Shown here piece after piece: positions 7,341-16,991 of a stretch of 64,000 nt of DNA. Source of the stretch: Ketobacter sp. (GTDB taxonomy: Bacteria; Pseudomonadota; Gammaproteobacteria; Pseudomonadales; Ketobacteraceae); the NCBI RefSeq assembly GCF_003671495.1, contig NZ_RCHN01000046.1, positions 186,001 through 250,000 of the forward strand. The letters run 5' to 3'. Position numbers and translations under genes: made by a program. Every line of letters starts with the position of its first letter. Within the stretch, counting starts at the first letter, position 1. The notes under the pieces were generated by a model. It searched no databases, was not told the origin of the DNA, and saw only the letters and a program-made list of their open reading frames with translations.

Positions 7341-10300
7341 GTGAGACCGGGTAAAGGGTTTGGACTGAGCGTAGTGTTGGGCCTCGTGCTCTGGCTGTGG
7401 GCGCTGCCGGGCCTGGGGCAACTGGGCGTGGGGGTGTCGGCTCCGGCCGAGGAGACCTCCCAGGTGGAGGCGGTGAGCAAAGAGTTGGATTTGCTGCGCA
7501 AGGAATTGGCGGAGCAGCAGACCATTACCTCCTCCCTGGAACAGAGCATCCAGTCGGTGAAGAACGACATCCAGTCGGCCCCCGGCTTGGCGGATCAATT
7601 GCGCAAAGAGATCAAGCAGCTGGAGCAGCGCTCCAGCCAGGGCCCGGTACCGAAATCGGACAATGGCCTGGAGAATGCCATTGCCTTGCTGGATGCCCAG
7701 GCTAAAGCCTTACAGGAAAGCCTGTCCTATGTGCTGGCTCAGATTGGGGAGCAGCAGGCCCTGCCCAGCCAGGCCCGGGAGGAGGTGAAAGCCGCCCAGA
7801 AGCAGGCCCAGGAGCTGGAACAAAAACTGCGCGACCAGCAGAGCAGCCTCAAAAATGAATCCGTCAAAGCCCTGCAGGCCGGGGTGTTAAAGCAGCAGCT
7901 GACGAACGCCAACCTGCGTAAAGCCCTGGCCCAGAACCGGCTCGAAGGCTACCAGAAGCTGCTGGACCTCTATACGGTTAATCGCGACCTGCTGTTCATG
8001 CGCATGGAGATGCTGAAATCAGCGTTGGAGATGTTGCGCAAGGAGCGGGACGAGCGGCGTCTGCAAACCGCCGGCGAACACCAGGACACCAGCGTCATCC
8101 TGCAGGGCGGATACGAACAGTTGCCCCCGGTACTGGCGGAGGAGCTGAAGGAAAATCAGCGGCTCAAGGATCTGCTGGTGAGCCGCACGGCAGACCTGAA
8201 CCGTGTTACCGACGAGTTGGTGGCGGGCAAGCAGGAGCTGCAGGATATCCGCTATCGATTTGAGGTGGCCAAGCAGCAGTTGGAGCTGACCTCATACCAT
8301 CAGTATGTGGACGATTATCTGTTGCGTCAGCGCCAGTTATTGCAGGCCAAAATCCGCGAGCAGGAATCCAGTACCACGCTGCATCAGGACATTTCCCGGG
8401 CCCGGCTGGAACAGTTCAAACTGGATGAAAAACTGCATGGGGTGCGCACGGATACGGCCCGCCGCCAGACCATTGAAAAGCGGCTGCAGGAGTCCGGCCT
8501 GCAGGTCGAACAGGTGAAAGAGGATCTTAACCGGATATATGAAAGCCGGGCCACTTTGCTGACCAAGCTGGTGGAGATCAACGCCGACTATGTGGTGAAC
8601 CTCACCAATCTGGAGCTGTTGCAGGGTGATCAGTTGCAGGAGCGGCGGCAATTCTACGAGCTGCTCAACAAGAAACTGTTCTGGCGCCGCAGCGCCACAC
8701 CACTGGACTGGAACTGGGTGTCGCTGTTGCCCGGCAGTATCCGCTGGTTCGCGATGGAACAGCCCTGGACCGAGCCGTTCCGGATCTGGTATCAGTGGCT
8801 GATTCAACCCATCTACCCACTGTTGGCCCTGCTGGTGGTCGCGGCGATTTATGTGGGCGGGCGACGCAAGGTGATCCAGCGCCTGGAGTACGGCACCCAG
8901 AAGATTGGCAACGTCACCAAGGACCGTTTCCGTTACACCCTGGAAAGCCTGTTGGGCACTATTCTGCTGGCCTTGCCAATCCCCTTTGCCCTGGTGGTAC
9001 TGGCGTATCCGTTATTGGCCAGCAACGATACCTCGCTGTTTGGCCTGGGGGTGGGTTCCGCCCTGCTGGTTCTGGCCCGCTGGCTGTCACTGATTGAGTT
9101 CGTTCGCCACCTGGTGGAACCCAATGGCCTGGCGGTGCAGCATTTCCGCTGGCGGGCTTCGGCCATTGCGGCGGTGCAGCGCTGGTTGCCGTTGCTGTAT
9201 CTGCAGTTACCCTGTGCCTTCATCTTTATTGTGGTCTGGCGGGAGGGGGATGACTTCCACTCCGGGATTCTGGGCCGGGCCGCGTTCCTGCTGGTGGCGC
9301 TGTTGTTTGTGTTGTTCTGCGCCCGCATGTTCAGCCCCCGGCTGGGCATCACCCAGCAGGAAGGTGGCAAAAGCCAACACTGGTATCAGCGCTGGAATCG
9401 GGGGCTGTTCTGGGTCTGTGTGCTGATTCCAGCCTCCCTGGTGGCGCTCTCGGTGCAGGGCTACAGTTTCAGTGCCATGGAAATCATGGTGTTGATGTAC
9501 CAGACCATTACCTACGGTTTCTTCATTTTTATACTGGAACAGGTGCTGATGCGCTGGTTTGCGGTGCTGGAGCGCAAGCTGGCCTACGCCCGCGCGATTG
9601 AAAAGCGGGATGCCCAGCGCAAAGCCAAAGAGCAGCAGGAGGCGGCTGGAGAATCCGGTGAAGCGGTTCCCGAGCTGGAGTTGCCGTCCCTGGATGTGGC
9701 CACCATCAGCGAGCAGAACCGGGCGCTGCTGAGAGTGGTGGCATTCTCACTGTTTGCTGTGGTCTGTTATCTCAGTTGGCAGGATTTCTTCCAGGCGATT
9801 CAGATCTTCCAGGAAATCGAACTCTGGACATACACCGTTGCCAGCGATACCGGTGTGGAATCCAAGACCGTCACCCTGGAAACGCTGCTGGCGGTGTCCC
9901 TGGCGGTGATGATCAGTTATGTGGGTGTGAAAAACCTGCCGGGACTGATTGAGGTGCTGATTCTGCAGCGGCTGAAAGTGGATTCCGGTATCCGCTTTGC
10001 CATCACCACCACCGCCCGTTACCTGGTGATAACCGCCGGGGTGATGATCATCTCCGGCATGATTGGCCTGGACTGGAGCAAGCTGGGCTGGTTGGTGGCG
10101 GCTCTGGGGGTGGGGCTGGGGTTCGGCCTGCAGGAGATTTTCGCCAATTTCATTTCCGGTCTGATCATCCTGTTTGAGCGCCCCATCCGCATCGGCGATA
10201 CGGTCACCATCAACGAATTGAGCGGTACCGTGAGCCAGATCCGCATGCGCGCCACCACCATCACCGATTGGGACCAGAAAGAGCTGATCATTCCCAACAA

Positions 10301-10658
10301 GACCTTCGTTACCAACCAGTTCATCAACTGGACCCTGAGCGACAGCACCACCCGGGTGGTGATCAAGGTGGGGGTGGCCTACGGCAGCGATACGGACCTG
10401 GTGGCCAAAACCCTGCTGGAGATTGCCCAGGCCAACCCCATTGTGCTGAAAGAACCGGCGCCGTCGGCCTTCTTCCTGGGTTTTGGGGCCAGCTCCCTGG
10501 ACTTTGAGTTACGTGGCTTTGTGGCCAACTTCTCCAAACGCCTGGTGCTGATTCACGAACTGCATACGGCCATCGACAAGCGGTTCAGGACGCTGGGTAT
10601 CGAGATCGCCTTCCCGCAGCTGGACCTGCATGTGAAGCATCTGCCCAAGCCAGACTAA
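7341..10658 (+). CDS. Large mechanosensitive channel of the MscK/MscM (KefA/YjeP) type
   Basis: A giant MscS-superfamily channel that should open on osmotic downshift. The 1105-residue protein has a signal peptide (residues about 1-34, ending GVSA before PAEE), a long periplasmic coiled-coil domain rich in Gln/Glu/Leu heptads (about 35-450), several TM helices (about 480-900) and the C-terminal MscS core with the pore-lining helix and GLGFGLQEIFANFISGLIILFERPIRIGDTV. Length equals E. coli MscK (1120) and MscM (1107); I cannot choose between the two. GTG at 7341 is preferred over the in-frame ATG at 7326 because TAGGAG (7330-7335) lies just ahead of it and the signal peptide then begins normally. 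Confidence 0.88.
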   Translation: MRPGKGFGLSVVLGLVLWLWALPGLGQLGVGVSAPAEETSQVEAVSKELDLLRKELAEQQTITSSLEQSIQSVKNDIQSAPGLADQLRKEIKQLEQRSSQGPVPKSDNGLENAIALLDAQAKALQESLSYVLAQIGEQQALPSQAREEVKAAQKQAQELEQKLRDQQSSLKNESVKALQAGVLKQQLTNANLRKALAQNRLEGYQKLLDLYTVNRDLLFMRMEMLKSALEMLRKERDERRLQTAGEHQDTSVILQGGYEQLPPVLAEELKENQRLKDLLVSRTADLNRVTDELVAGKQELQDIRYRFEVAKQQLELTSYHQYVDDYLLRQRQLLQAKIREQESSTTLHQDISRARLEQFKLDEKLHGVRTDTARRQTIEKRLQESGLQVEQVKEDLNRIYESRATLLTKLVEINADYVVNLTNLELLQGDQLQERRQFYELLNKKLFWRRSATPLDWNWVSLLPGSIRWFAMEQPWTEPFRIWYQWLIQPIYPLLALLVVAAIYVGGRRKVIQRLEYGTQKIGNVTKDRFRYTLESLLGTILLALPIPFALVVLAYPLLASNDTSLFGLGVGSALLVLARWLSLIEFVRHLVEPNGLAVQHFRWRASAIAAVQRWLPLLYLQLPCAFIFIVVWREGDDFHSGILGRAAFLLVALLFVLFCARMFSPRLGITQQEGGKSQHWYQRWNRGLFWVCVLIPASLVALSVQGYSFSAMEIMVLMYQTITYGFFIFILEQVLMRWFAVLERKLAYARAIEKRDAQRKAKEQQEAAGESGEAVPELELPSLDVATISEQNRALLRVVAFSLFAVVCYLSWQDFFQAIQIFQEIELWTYTVASDTGVESKTVTLETLLAVSLAVMISYVGVKNLPGLIEVLILQRLKVDSGIRFAITTTARYLVITAGVMIISGMIGLDWSKLGWLVAALGVGLGFGLQEIFANFISGLIILFERPIRIGDTVTINELSGTVSQIRMRATTITDWDQKELIIPNKTFVTNQFINWTLSDSTTRVVIKVGVAYGSDTDLVAKTLLEIAQANPIVLKEPAPSAFFLGFGASSLDFELRGFVANFSKRLVLIHELHTAIDKRFRTLGIEIAFPQLDLHVKHLPKPD

Positions 10659-10818
10659 TCTGATTTGGAAAACATGAAGAAAATTGATGATGTCCGGCGG
10701 GAGTTTCATGTGCCCAGGGGCGGGGTTTTATGTACAATACCGCCCTCATTTAGGCCGCTCCATAGGCCAAGTATTGTTAGTTTAGTATCCAGTTAGCCAG
10801 TGAAATGCGGGAGAGACC

Positions 10819-12075
10819 ATGTTTTCAGCCGATATGAATATTGCCGATTTTGATCCCGAGTTGTGGGAAGCCATGGAGGCTGAAAAACAGCGCCAGGAAG
10901 AACACATCGAGTTGATCGCTTCCGAAAACTACACCAGTCCCCGCGTGATGCAGGCTCAGGGCTCCGTTCTGACCAATAAATATGCGGAAGGGTATCCCCA
11001 CAAGCGCTACTACGGCGGCTGTGAGTACGTGGATATCGCGGAAGAGCTGGCCATCAACCGGGTCAAGGAACTGTTTGGTGCCGACTACGCCAACGTGCAG
11101 CCCCATTCCGGTTCCCAGGCCAACGCAGCGGTCTACATGGCCCTGCTGAACCCCGGTGATACTGTGCTGGGCATGAGCCTGGCCGAGGGTGGTCACCTTA
11201 CCCACGGCGCCAAAGTGAATTTCTCCGGCAAAATGTACAACGCGGTGCAATACGGCCTGAACCACGCCACCGGCGAAGTGGACTATGACCAGGTGGCTGA
11301 GCTGGCCCGTGAACACAAGCCGAAAATGATTCTGGCGGGCTTCTCCGCTTATTCCCGCACCATGGACTGGCAGAAGTTCCGTGACATTGCCGATGAAGTG
11401 GGCGCCTACCTGATGGTGGATATGGCTCATGTGGCCGGTCTGGTGGCGGCCGGTGTATACCCCAACCCGGTGCAGATCGCAGACGTCACCACCTCCACCA
11501 CCCACAAAACCCTGGGTGGCCCCCGTGGTGGTATCATCCTGGCCCGCAAAAACGAAGAGCTGGAAAAGAAACTGAATTCCGCCGTATTCCCCGGTGGTCA
11601 GGGTGGCCCGTTGATGCACGTGATCGCGGCCAAGGCAGTGTGCTTCAAGGAAGCCATGAGCGACGAGTTCAAGGCCTATCAGAAGCAGGTAGTGGTGAAC
11701 GCCCAGGCCATGGCCAACGTGTTCATCGAGCGGGGCTATGATGTGGTGTCCGGTGGCACCGACAACCACCTGTTCCTGCTGTCCCTGATCAAACAGGACA
11801 TCACCGGTAAGGATGCGGATGCCGCCCTGGGCAAAGCCTTCATCACCGTGAACAAGAATGCGGTGCCCAACGACCCCCGCTCTCCGTTCGTGACCAGCGG
11901 CCTGCGCATCGGCACCCCAGCGGTTACCCGACGTGGCTTTGGGGAGGCGGAAGTGAAAGAACTCGCCGGCTGGATGTGCGATATCCTGGAAGACCTGAAC
12001 AATGAAGAGCTGATCGCCCAGGTGCGTGAAAAGGTCAAAGCGGTCTGCGCCAAGTATCCGGTGTACGGCCAGTAA
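10819..12075 (+). CDS. glyA: Serine hydroxymethyltransferase
   Basis: PLP enzyme that converts serine and tetrahydrofolate to glycine and 5,10-methylene-THF, the main one-carbon source. The 418-residue protein shows the family signatures: IELIASENYTSPRVMQAQGS near the N-terminus, NVQPHSGSQAN, and the PLP lysine K230 in TTSTTHKTLGGPRGG. Length equals E. coli GlyA (417). GGGAGAG immediately upstream supports ATG 10819 over the ATG at 10834. It is followed by a strong terminator and appears monocistronic. Confidence 0.97.
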   Translation: MFSADMNIADFDPELWEAMEAEKQRQEEHIELIASENYTSPRVMQAQGSVLTNKYAEGYPHKRYYGGCEYVDIAEELAINRVKELFGADYANVQPHSGSQANAAVYMALLNPGDTVLGMSLAEGGHLTHGAKVNFSGKMYNAVQYGLNHATGEVDYDQVAELAREHKPKMILAGFSAYSRTMDWQKFRDIADEVGAYLMVDMAHVAGLVAAGVYPNPVQIADVTTSTTHKTLGGPRGGIILARKNEELEKKLNSAVFPGGQGGPLMHVIAAKAVCFKEAMSDEFKAYQKQVVVNAQAMANVFIERGYDVVSGGTDNHLFLLSLIKQDITGKDADAALGKAFITVNKNAVPNDPRSPFVTSGLRIGTPAVTRRGFGEAEVKELAGWMCDILEDLNNEELIAQVREKVKAVCAKYPVYGQ

Positions 12076-12115
12076 TCTCGGTAATATTATTGTCTGGTAA
12101 GCACTGGACAGTAAA

Positions 12116-12148
12116 AATAAAAAGCGGCACTCATGTGCCGTTTTTTAT
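12116..12148 (+). terminator. Rho-independent terminator after glyA
   Basis: CGGCAC (12125-12130), loop TCAT, GTGCCG (12135-12140), followed by TTTTTTATTTT; the left arm is preceded by an A run so it may also work leftward. Confidence 0.88.
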
Positions 12149-12364
12149 TTTCCGTGGAATAAATTGTCCAGACTGTGACTTCGCTTGCGCCGAAAGCGTG
12201 CACCATTTAAAGAAAATGCCTCTACTGACCGGCAGCCCGGTTCTTCCTTTCATACACTGAGTACAGCCGGATTTTACGGCGATCAACCACTCATGGGCGG
12301 TAATCGCGGTATTTCATTCCCTTCGCACATTTAGGGATTTTTTACTCAACACAAGGAAGCCATC

Positions 12365-13195
12365 ATGAATAAGATCAGCTGCGCGCTAATCGGGGCGTCA
12401 TTGGCGCTGTCCAGTCCACTGCTGCAAGCGGGCTCTACTTATCAGTATGAAATTGTTATGCCGGGGCACTATTACCAGCCCCTGTATCCCAACCTGAATC
12501 TGAACGAGCTGAATAAAATCTCTGTACAGGCCGTAAAAAAAGACTTCAATCCGGAAATAGAACTGGAACAGATGACCCTGGATTTTCAACACGCGACCGA
12601 CCTGGTGGTGAAGAATTTCTCCCGTGATGGCAATGTGTATCGCGCCATTGTCGATGATGCCTGGGTGTACAAACAGGTTCTGGTGGAAGTGCATGCCATG
12701 GAGCCCATCAGTAATCACTCCAATATGGAGATCAGGCTGTTTGTGGTGGAACAGAACAGCAATCTGGATCAGCCATCCCACAGCTTCGGCATGGAAACCT
12801 TCCAGGCCCATGGTAATTTGATGGATATTACCCCCAATCCCCTGGCGGATGAGACGTCGCTGACGGTGGGCGGCAAGAATCTGCAGTTAAAACTGTACCG
12901 CAATCCCACCGACGTGATCACGCCCATGTACGGCAATTATGGTTTCAAGATAGAAGCAGACTGGATGGGGCATGGCAATCGTGTGTTTGCGATTCCCGCG
13001 CCGTTTGGTCCAATGGATGCGGATCAGTTTGATGCTGTGTCATTGCAGATTGAGTCCTTCCCCATCAGTCCAACCGAGATGGATTACCAGATCGCAGTGC
13101 ACTATGTGGATAAATTCGGTTACCCCAATTCGACGCCGTTAATGCCATTGCAGGATTACCTGATGCAAGTGTTCCCCGGCGCCACCTATCCCTAA
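12365..13195 (+). CDS. Exported protein of unknown function
   Basis: 276 residues with a clear Sec signal peptide (MNKISCALIGASLALSSPLLQAG, cleavage near residue 22). The mature part is mostly beta-strand-like, aromatic-rich and free of cysteines apart from the leader; no catalytic motif, repeats or membrane segments were recognised. AAGGA 6-10 nt ahead of the ATG is a good ribosome binding site. The gene is isolated: a terminator lies 217 bp upstream and the next gene is convergent 6 bp away. Base composition looks lower in GC than its neighbours, which could indicate acquisition, but this was not computed. I do not assign a function. Confidence 0.75.
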   Translation: MNKISCALIGASLALSSPLLQAGSTYQYEIVMPGHYYQPLYPNLNLNELNKISVQAVKKDFNPEIELEQMTLDFQHATDLVVKNFSRDGNVYRAIVDDAWVYKQVLVEVHAMEPISNHSNMEIRLFVVEQNSNLDQPSHSFGMETFQAHGNLMDITPNPLADETSLTVGGKNLQLKLYRNPTDVITPMYGNYGFKIEADWMGHGNRVFAIPAPFGPMDADQFDAVSLQIESFPISPTEMDYQIAVHYVDKFGYPNSTPLMPLQDYLMQVFPGATYP

Positions 13196-13201
13196 CGTAA
13201 T

Positions 13202-14401
13202 TTACTCCAGGGGCAGTGCTGAAAAGGTGGATTGATTGCGCCCGTTTGCTTTCGACCGGTAAAGATTTTCGTCCGCCAATTTCAGCAGTGCCTCCATGTC
13301 CGTGCTTTGGGTTGGCACACAGCAGGCCAGCCCAATGCTCACCGTAACGATGTCTGCAGTATCGGAAACCTGGTGCGGTAAGTGCGCGTTGCGCACGGCG
13401 GCCAGGGTCCGCTCGCCGATTTTTTTCAGCACGTCGATGTTGGTTTGCGGATAGATCACCACGAACTCCTCCCCGCCATAGCGGGCCGCCAGTTCCGCCG
13501 CCCGCTTGGCCTGGGCGCCGATGATGTCAGCGATGGTTTTGATGCAGATGTCGCCCTGCTGGTGCCCGTAAAAATCGTTGTACTTTTTAAAGTGGTCAAT
13601 GTCGATGAACATGACCGCGATCGGCGTGCTGTAACGCTGGGCACGGCGCCACTCCCGCTCATACACCAGATCGAAGTAGCGTCGGTTGGCCAGTCCGGTG
13701 AGTCCATCTTCCCGTGACATCTTTTCCATGGCCCGGGCCATTTCCTCGCTGTTCTGTTTTTCCAGCTCCAGTAATCGGGATTGCAGATACACGGTGCGGT
13801 TCCGGTGTTCCGCCAGATAGGCCATGATCATGCCCATCAGGTTGGCGCCGGTGAACATTTCATGGAACACCAGCCAGTCCAGTTGCAGGTCAGCCACCAG
13901 CGCATAGATCAGGCTCACCACCCCCGCCAGCCAGCTGCCGATGCAGGCGGGTATGAAACGCAGACCCAGGGAGGTGTAGGCGATGATCACCACATACAGA
14001 GTGCCAATCTGGGCGATGTCCTTGATGATGGCGTTGTCGAGATAATAGGGGCCGATGATGGTCATGGTGATGCCACCACAGGCGCAGAGGGCGGCATAGT
14101 ATTGGTGCCAGGGATCGAGCCGGGAAATGAACGCACAGCCACCCCCGACCACCACGAAAACGCCCACCGTCAGATGCAGGTAAGGCCAAATGCCCAGGGT
14201 GTCGTTGGGGATCAGGGCGAAGATGCCGATCCCCAGCAGCGCATAGATGGCGAACACATAGGCGATGTTGCGGCGCAGGGTCAGAATGGCCTGGGTCAGG
14301 TGTTGCTGTTGATACGCCTGTTCCAGCTCAGCGGGAAAGTGCAGCTTGGGGAATCCGCTGTGTAAAACGGCCTGAATTTGCTGCAGGGTCTGGTTGGGCA
14401 A
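13202..14401 (-). CDS. Membrane-bound diguanylate cyclase (GGDEF)
   Basis: Makes cyclic-di-GMP from two GTP. The 399-residue protein has a short cytosolic N-terminus, about six TM helices (about 45-205, no recognised sensor family), a short coiled coil (YLQSRLLELEKQNSEEMARAMEK) and a GGDEF domain from about 235 with FIDIDHFKKYND and an intact active site ARYGGEEF. The inhibitory I-site RxxD is replaced by RAAE, so product feedback may be weak. The start is TTG at 14401: no ATG precedes the first TM helix and GGGAG lies 7-8 nt ahead. It lies 82 bp downstream of leuA on the same strand. Confidence 0.9.
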   Translation of the reverse strand: MPNQTLQQIQAVLHSGFPKLHFPAELEQAYQQQHLTQAILTLRRNIAYVFAIYALLGIGIFALIPNDTLGIWPYLHLTVGVFVVVGGGCAFISRLDPWHQYYAALCACGGITMTIIGPYYLDNAIIKDIAQIGTLYVVIIAYTSLGLRFIPACIGSWLAGVVSLIYALVADLQLDWLVFHEMFTGANLMGMIMAYLAEHRNRTVYLQSRLLELEKQNSEEMARAMEKMSREDGLTGLANRRYFDLVYEREWRRAQRYSTPIAVMFIDIDHFKKYNDFYGHQQGDICIKTIADIIGAQAKRAAELAARYGGEEFVVIYPQTNIDVLKKIGERTLAAVRNAHLPHQVSDTADIVTVSIGLACCVPTQSTDMEALLKLADENLYRSKANGRNQSTFSALPLE

Positions 14402-14483
14402 GGCGTCGCTCCCGGCTTTTTTGATGCGCTTACCCTAACCTTAGCACTCTATGGGCAGCATGGCAGCCGGGAGCCTGGGGGAA

Positions 14484-16148
14484 TCAGGCCACCTGCACTG
14501 CCTGCTCTGCCAGCGCGTTGTTGACCGCAGCCACGATGGCGTTCATGGACGCCAGCAGGCTGTCCTCGTGGATGGCGGCACCCTGATAGCGGCCGCCCAG
14601 GCAATGTACCTGCACAGCGGCGGCGGCCTGGCTCTCGGTGGAGTGCTGCAGGCTGTGCTCTTCATAGTCCAGCACATCCAGGTTCAGGCCGAAGTGCTGA
14701 TTCAAACCGTTGCAAAAGGCAGACAGGGCGCCATTGCCGATGGCGTCGACACTGATCAGCTCACCCTTGTACTCCACCACAAAGTTGATCTGTTCGTTCT
14801 CAATATGCTCCAGACGATAGGATTTCACCGCCATGGGGCTTTGCACCATAAAGTGCTGCTGGAACAACGTCCAGATTCGTTGCGAGGGGATCTCTCCGGC
14901 GCTCTGCTCCGCGTCCCCCTGCACCACTCGGCTCAAGGCAATCTGCATCCAGCGGGGCAGCACGATGCCGTGATCTTTTTCCAGCACAAAGGCCACGCCG
15001 CCTTTGCCGGACTGACTGTTGATGCGCACCACCGCCTCGTAACTGCGGCCCAGGTCCGCCGGGTCGATAGGCAAGTAGGCAACATCCCACAAATCCTGTG
15101 GTTGGCGCTGGGTCAGGCACTTGCGGATGGCATCCTGATGGCTGCCGGAAAAGGCCGTGTAAACCAGGTCCCCGGCGTAAGGGTGACGGGGATGCAGTTG
15201 AATCTTGGTGACGTCCTGTACCACGGAGATGATCTCATCCATGCCGGACAAATCCAGCTCGGGGTCCACGCCGCGGCTGTATAAATTCATGGCCATGGTG
15301 ACGATGTCCATGTTGCCGGTGCGCTCGCCGTTACCCAATAAGGTGCCTTCCACCCGGTCGGCGCCGGCCATCACGCCCAGTTCGGCGGCGGCCACACCAC
15401 AGCCCCGGTCATTATGGGTGTGCAGTGACACGATGACGTTTTCGCGCTGGCTCACATGGCGGCAGAAATGCTCGATCTGGTCCGCATACACATTGGGGGT
15501 GGTCATCTCCACGGTGGCGGGCAGGTTGATGATGACTTTGTTGTCCGCGCTGGGTTGCCATACGTCGATCACAGCATTGCAGATCTCGACTGCGAAATCC
15601 GGTTCGGTGCCGCTGTAGCTCTCCGGTGAATACTGAAACTGCCATTGGGTATCCGGGTGCTGCTCCGCTGCGGACTTGATCAGGCGGGCGCCCTGCACGG
15701 CGATGTCCAGGATGCCGGCTTTATCCAAACCGAATACCTGTTTGCGCTGCACGGGGGAGGTGGAATTGTACAGATGCACAATGGCTTTTTTGGCCCCCTG
15801 CAAGGCTTCGAAGGAGCGCTGGATCAATTCCGGACGGGACTGGGTGAGCACCTGGATGGCCACATCGTCCGGCACCATGCCGTCCTCGATGATGGCCCGC
15901 ACAAAGTCGAAATCCGGTTGCGACGCCGCCGGGAAGCCCACCTCGATCTGCTTGAAGCCCACCTTTACCAACAGGGCAAACAGGCGTTTTTTCTCTTCCA
16001 CCGTCATGGGCTCGATCAGCGCCTGGTTGCCGTCCCGCAGGTCCACGCTGCACCAGGCGGGGGCCTGGCTGATGACCTGGTTGGGCCAGGTGCGGTCGGT
16101 CAACTGGATGGGCAAATAGGGCATGTATTTGCGATGGTCGAAGGACAT
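14484..16148 (-). CDS. leuA: 2-isopropylmalate synthase (long form)
   Basis: First committed step of leucine biosynthesis: condenses acetyl-CoA with 2-oxoisovalerate. The 554-residue protein belongs to the longer LeuA class (about 550-560) found in pseudomonads and actinobacteria. Visible features are the metal-binding VDLRDGNQAL, the HMGL-like signature HTHNDRGCGVAAAELGVMAGADRVEGTLLGNGERTGN and a C-terminal leucine-binding LeuA dimer domain (from about 430). It stands apart from leuBCD, as is common in these bacteria, and is divergent from an Lrp-type regulator 300 bp away. Confidence 0.96.
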   Translation of the reverse strand: MSFDHRKYMPYLPIQLTDRTWPNQVISQAPAWCSVDLRDGNQALIEPMTVEEKKRLFALLVKVGFKQIEVGFPAASQPDFDFVRAIIEDGMVPDDVAIQVLTQSRPELIQRSFEALQGAKKAIVHLYNSTSPVQRKQVFGLDKAGILDIAVQGARLIKSAAEQHPDTQWQFQYSPESYSGTEPDFAVEICNAVIDVWQPSADNKVIINLPATVEMTTPNVYADQIEHFCRHVSQRENVIVSLHTHNDRGCGVAAAELGVMAGADRVEGTLLGNGERTGNMDIVTMAMNLYSRGVDPELDLSGMDEIISVVQDVTKIQLHPRHPYAGDLVYTAFSGSHQDAIRKCLTQRQPQDLWDVAYLPIDPADLGRSYEAVVRINSQSGKGGVAFVLEKDHGIVLPRWMQIALSRVVQGDAEQSAGEIPSQRIWTLFQQHFMVQSPMAVKSYRLEHIENEQINFVVEYKGELISVDAIGNGALSAFCNGLNQHFGLNLDVLDYEEHSLQHSTESQAAAAVQVHCLGGRYQGAAIHEDSLLASMNAIVAAVNNALAEQAVQVA

Positions 16149-16448
16149 GGTGGAACTCCGTCAAGGTTGTGCCTGGGGATTGCGAATGAAAGAGGTCTGG
16201 CCCGGGCCTGGGGTGAATTGCCTTGCCAACATCCTGCCGGGTAAGCAGGGGAACCACTACCGGCTGAGTTGCCTTGTGAGCTTCTCTGGGGTGGTGGATA
16301 CGGGCGGCGACCTGATGCAACACAGTCTATGGCATCAGGCGGGAAATAAGATTGCGAAAATAGCGTTGTTTTTGGTCTTGAGAAGAATATTATTCCAAAT
16401 ATACTGTTAATATTGAATTATTATTGTTTGTTGGGGAAAAGGTCAGCA
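16149..16448. promoter_or_regulatory. Divergent leuA / Lrp-family regulator control region
   Basis: 300 bp without a gene. An 8-bp inverted repeat (CCTGATGC 16311-16318, GCATCAGG 16332-16339, 13-nt loop) lies in the leuA leader/promoter zone and could be an operator or attenuator arm. A rightward promoter is TTGAGA 16378-16383 and TATACT 16400-16405, spacing 16. I found no leucine-rich leader peptide in front of leuA. Confidence 0.5.
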
Positions 16449-16904
16449 ATGGACAAGTACGATCAGCGCATATTGGAAGAGATTCAGGCCGATGGCCGCA
16501 TCAGCAACCAGGATTTGGCGGAACGCATTGGCTTGTCCCCCAGCCCCTGCCTGCGCCGGGTGCGCCAACTGGAGGAGGACGGGCTCATCGATCGCTATGT
16601 GGCACTGCTGAATCCGGACAAGCTGGGCCTGAAAATGACCGCCCTGATCCAGATCTCGATGGATAAGCACACGCCGGAGCGTTTTGCCCACTTTGAAGAG
16701 CAGGTGGCCGGCTTCCCCGAGGTGCAATCCTGTTATCTGATCACCGGGCAAAGCGCGGATTACCTATTGAAAGTGGTGGTGCGGGATATGGATCACTTCC
16801 AGGCTTTCTTGCTGGGCAAGCTCACCCGTATTGAAGGGGTGTCCGGCGTGCATTCCAGTTTTGTGATGCGCAAAGTGGTGGATAAAACCGCCATTCCCAT
16901 ATAG
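16449..16904 (+). CDS. Lrp/AsnC-family transcriptional regulator
   Basis: 151 residues with the Lrp architecture: N-terminal winged helix-turn-helix (DQRILEEIQADGRISNQDLAERIGLSPSPCLRRVRQLEEDGLI, about 3-48) and C-terminal RAM/AsnC ligand domain (about 65-145) with the GxxDYLLKVVVRD motif seen here as GQSADYLLKVVVRD. Start at 16449 (MDKYDQR) gives the standard N-terminus; the frame extends 12 codons upstream without merit. Divergent from leuA, so control of leuA or itself in response to an amino acid is a reasonable inference; the exact orthologue (Lrp versus BkdR-like) cannot be decided. Confidence 0.9.
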   Translation: MDKYDQRILEEIQADGRISNQDLAERIGLSPSPCLRRVRQLEEDGLIDRYVALLNPDKLGLKMTALIQISMDKHTPERFAHFEEQVAGFPEVQSCYLITGQSADYLLKVVVRDMDHFQAFLLGKLTRIEGVSGVHSSFVMRKVVDKTAIPI

Positions 16905-16934
16905 GTATATCTTGCCCATGTAGGTATATTTTGC
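16901..16934. repeat. Two-copy 15-bp direct repeat after the Lrp-family gene
   Basis: ATAGGTATATCTTGC (16901-16915) and GTAGGTATATTTTGC (16920-16934) match at 13 of 15 bases with a 19-bp period. The first copy contains the stop codon of the regulator gene. They lie in the region expected to hold the nrdR promoter (TATGAT at 16937-16942 is a candidate -10). Confidence 0.5.
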
Positions 16935-16991
16935 GGTATGATTCGCCCACTTTACTGACCCGGCTACACTGATCCATCCACAGGAATTTCC

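Noticed and set aside
16149..16448. Leucine attenuator leader peptide for leuA
   Set aside because: No short open frame with a run of Leu codons was found on the leuA strand.
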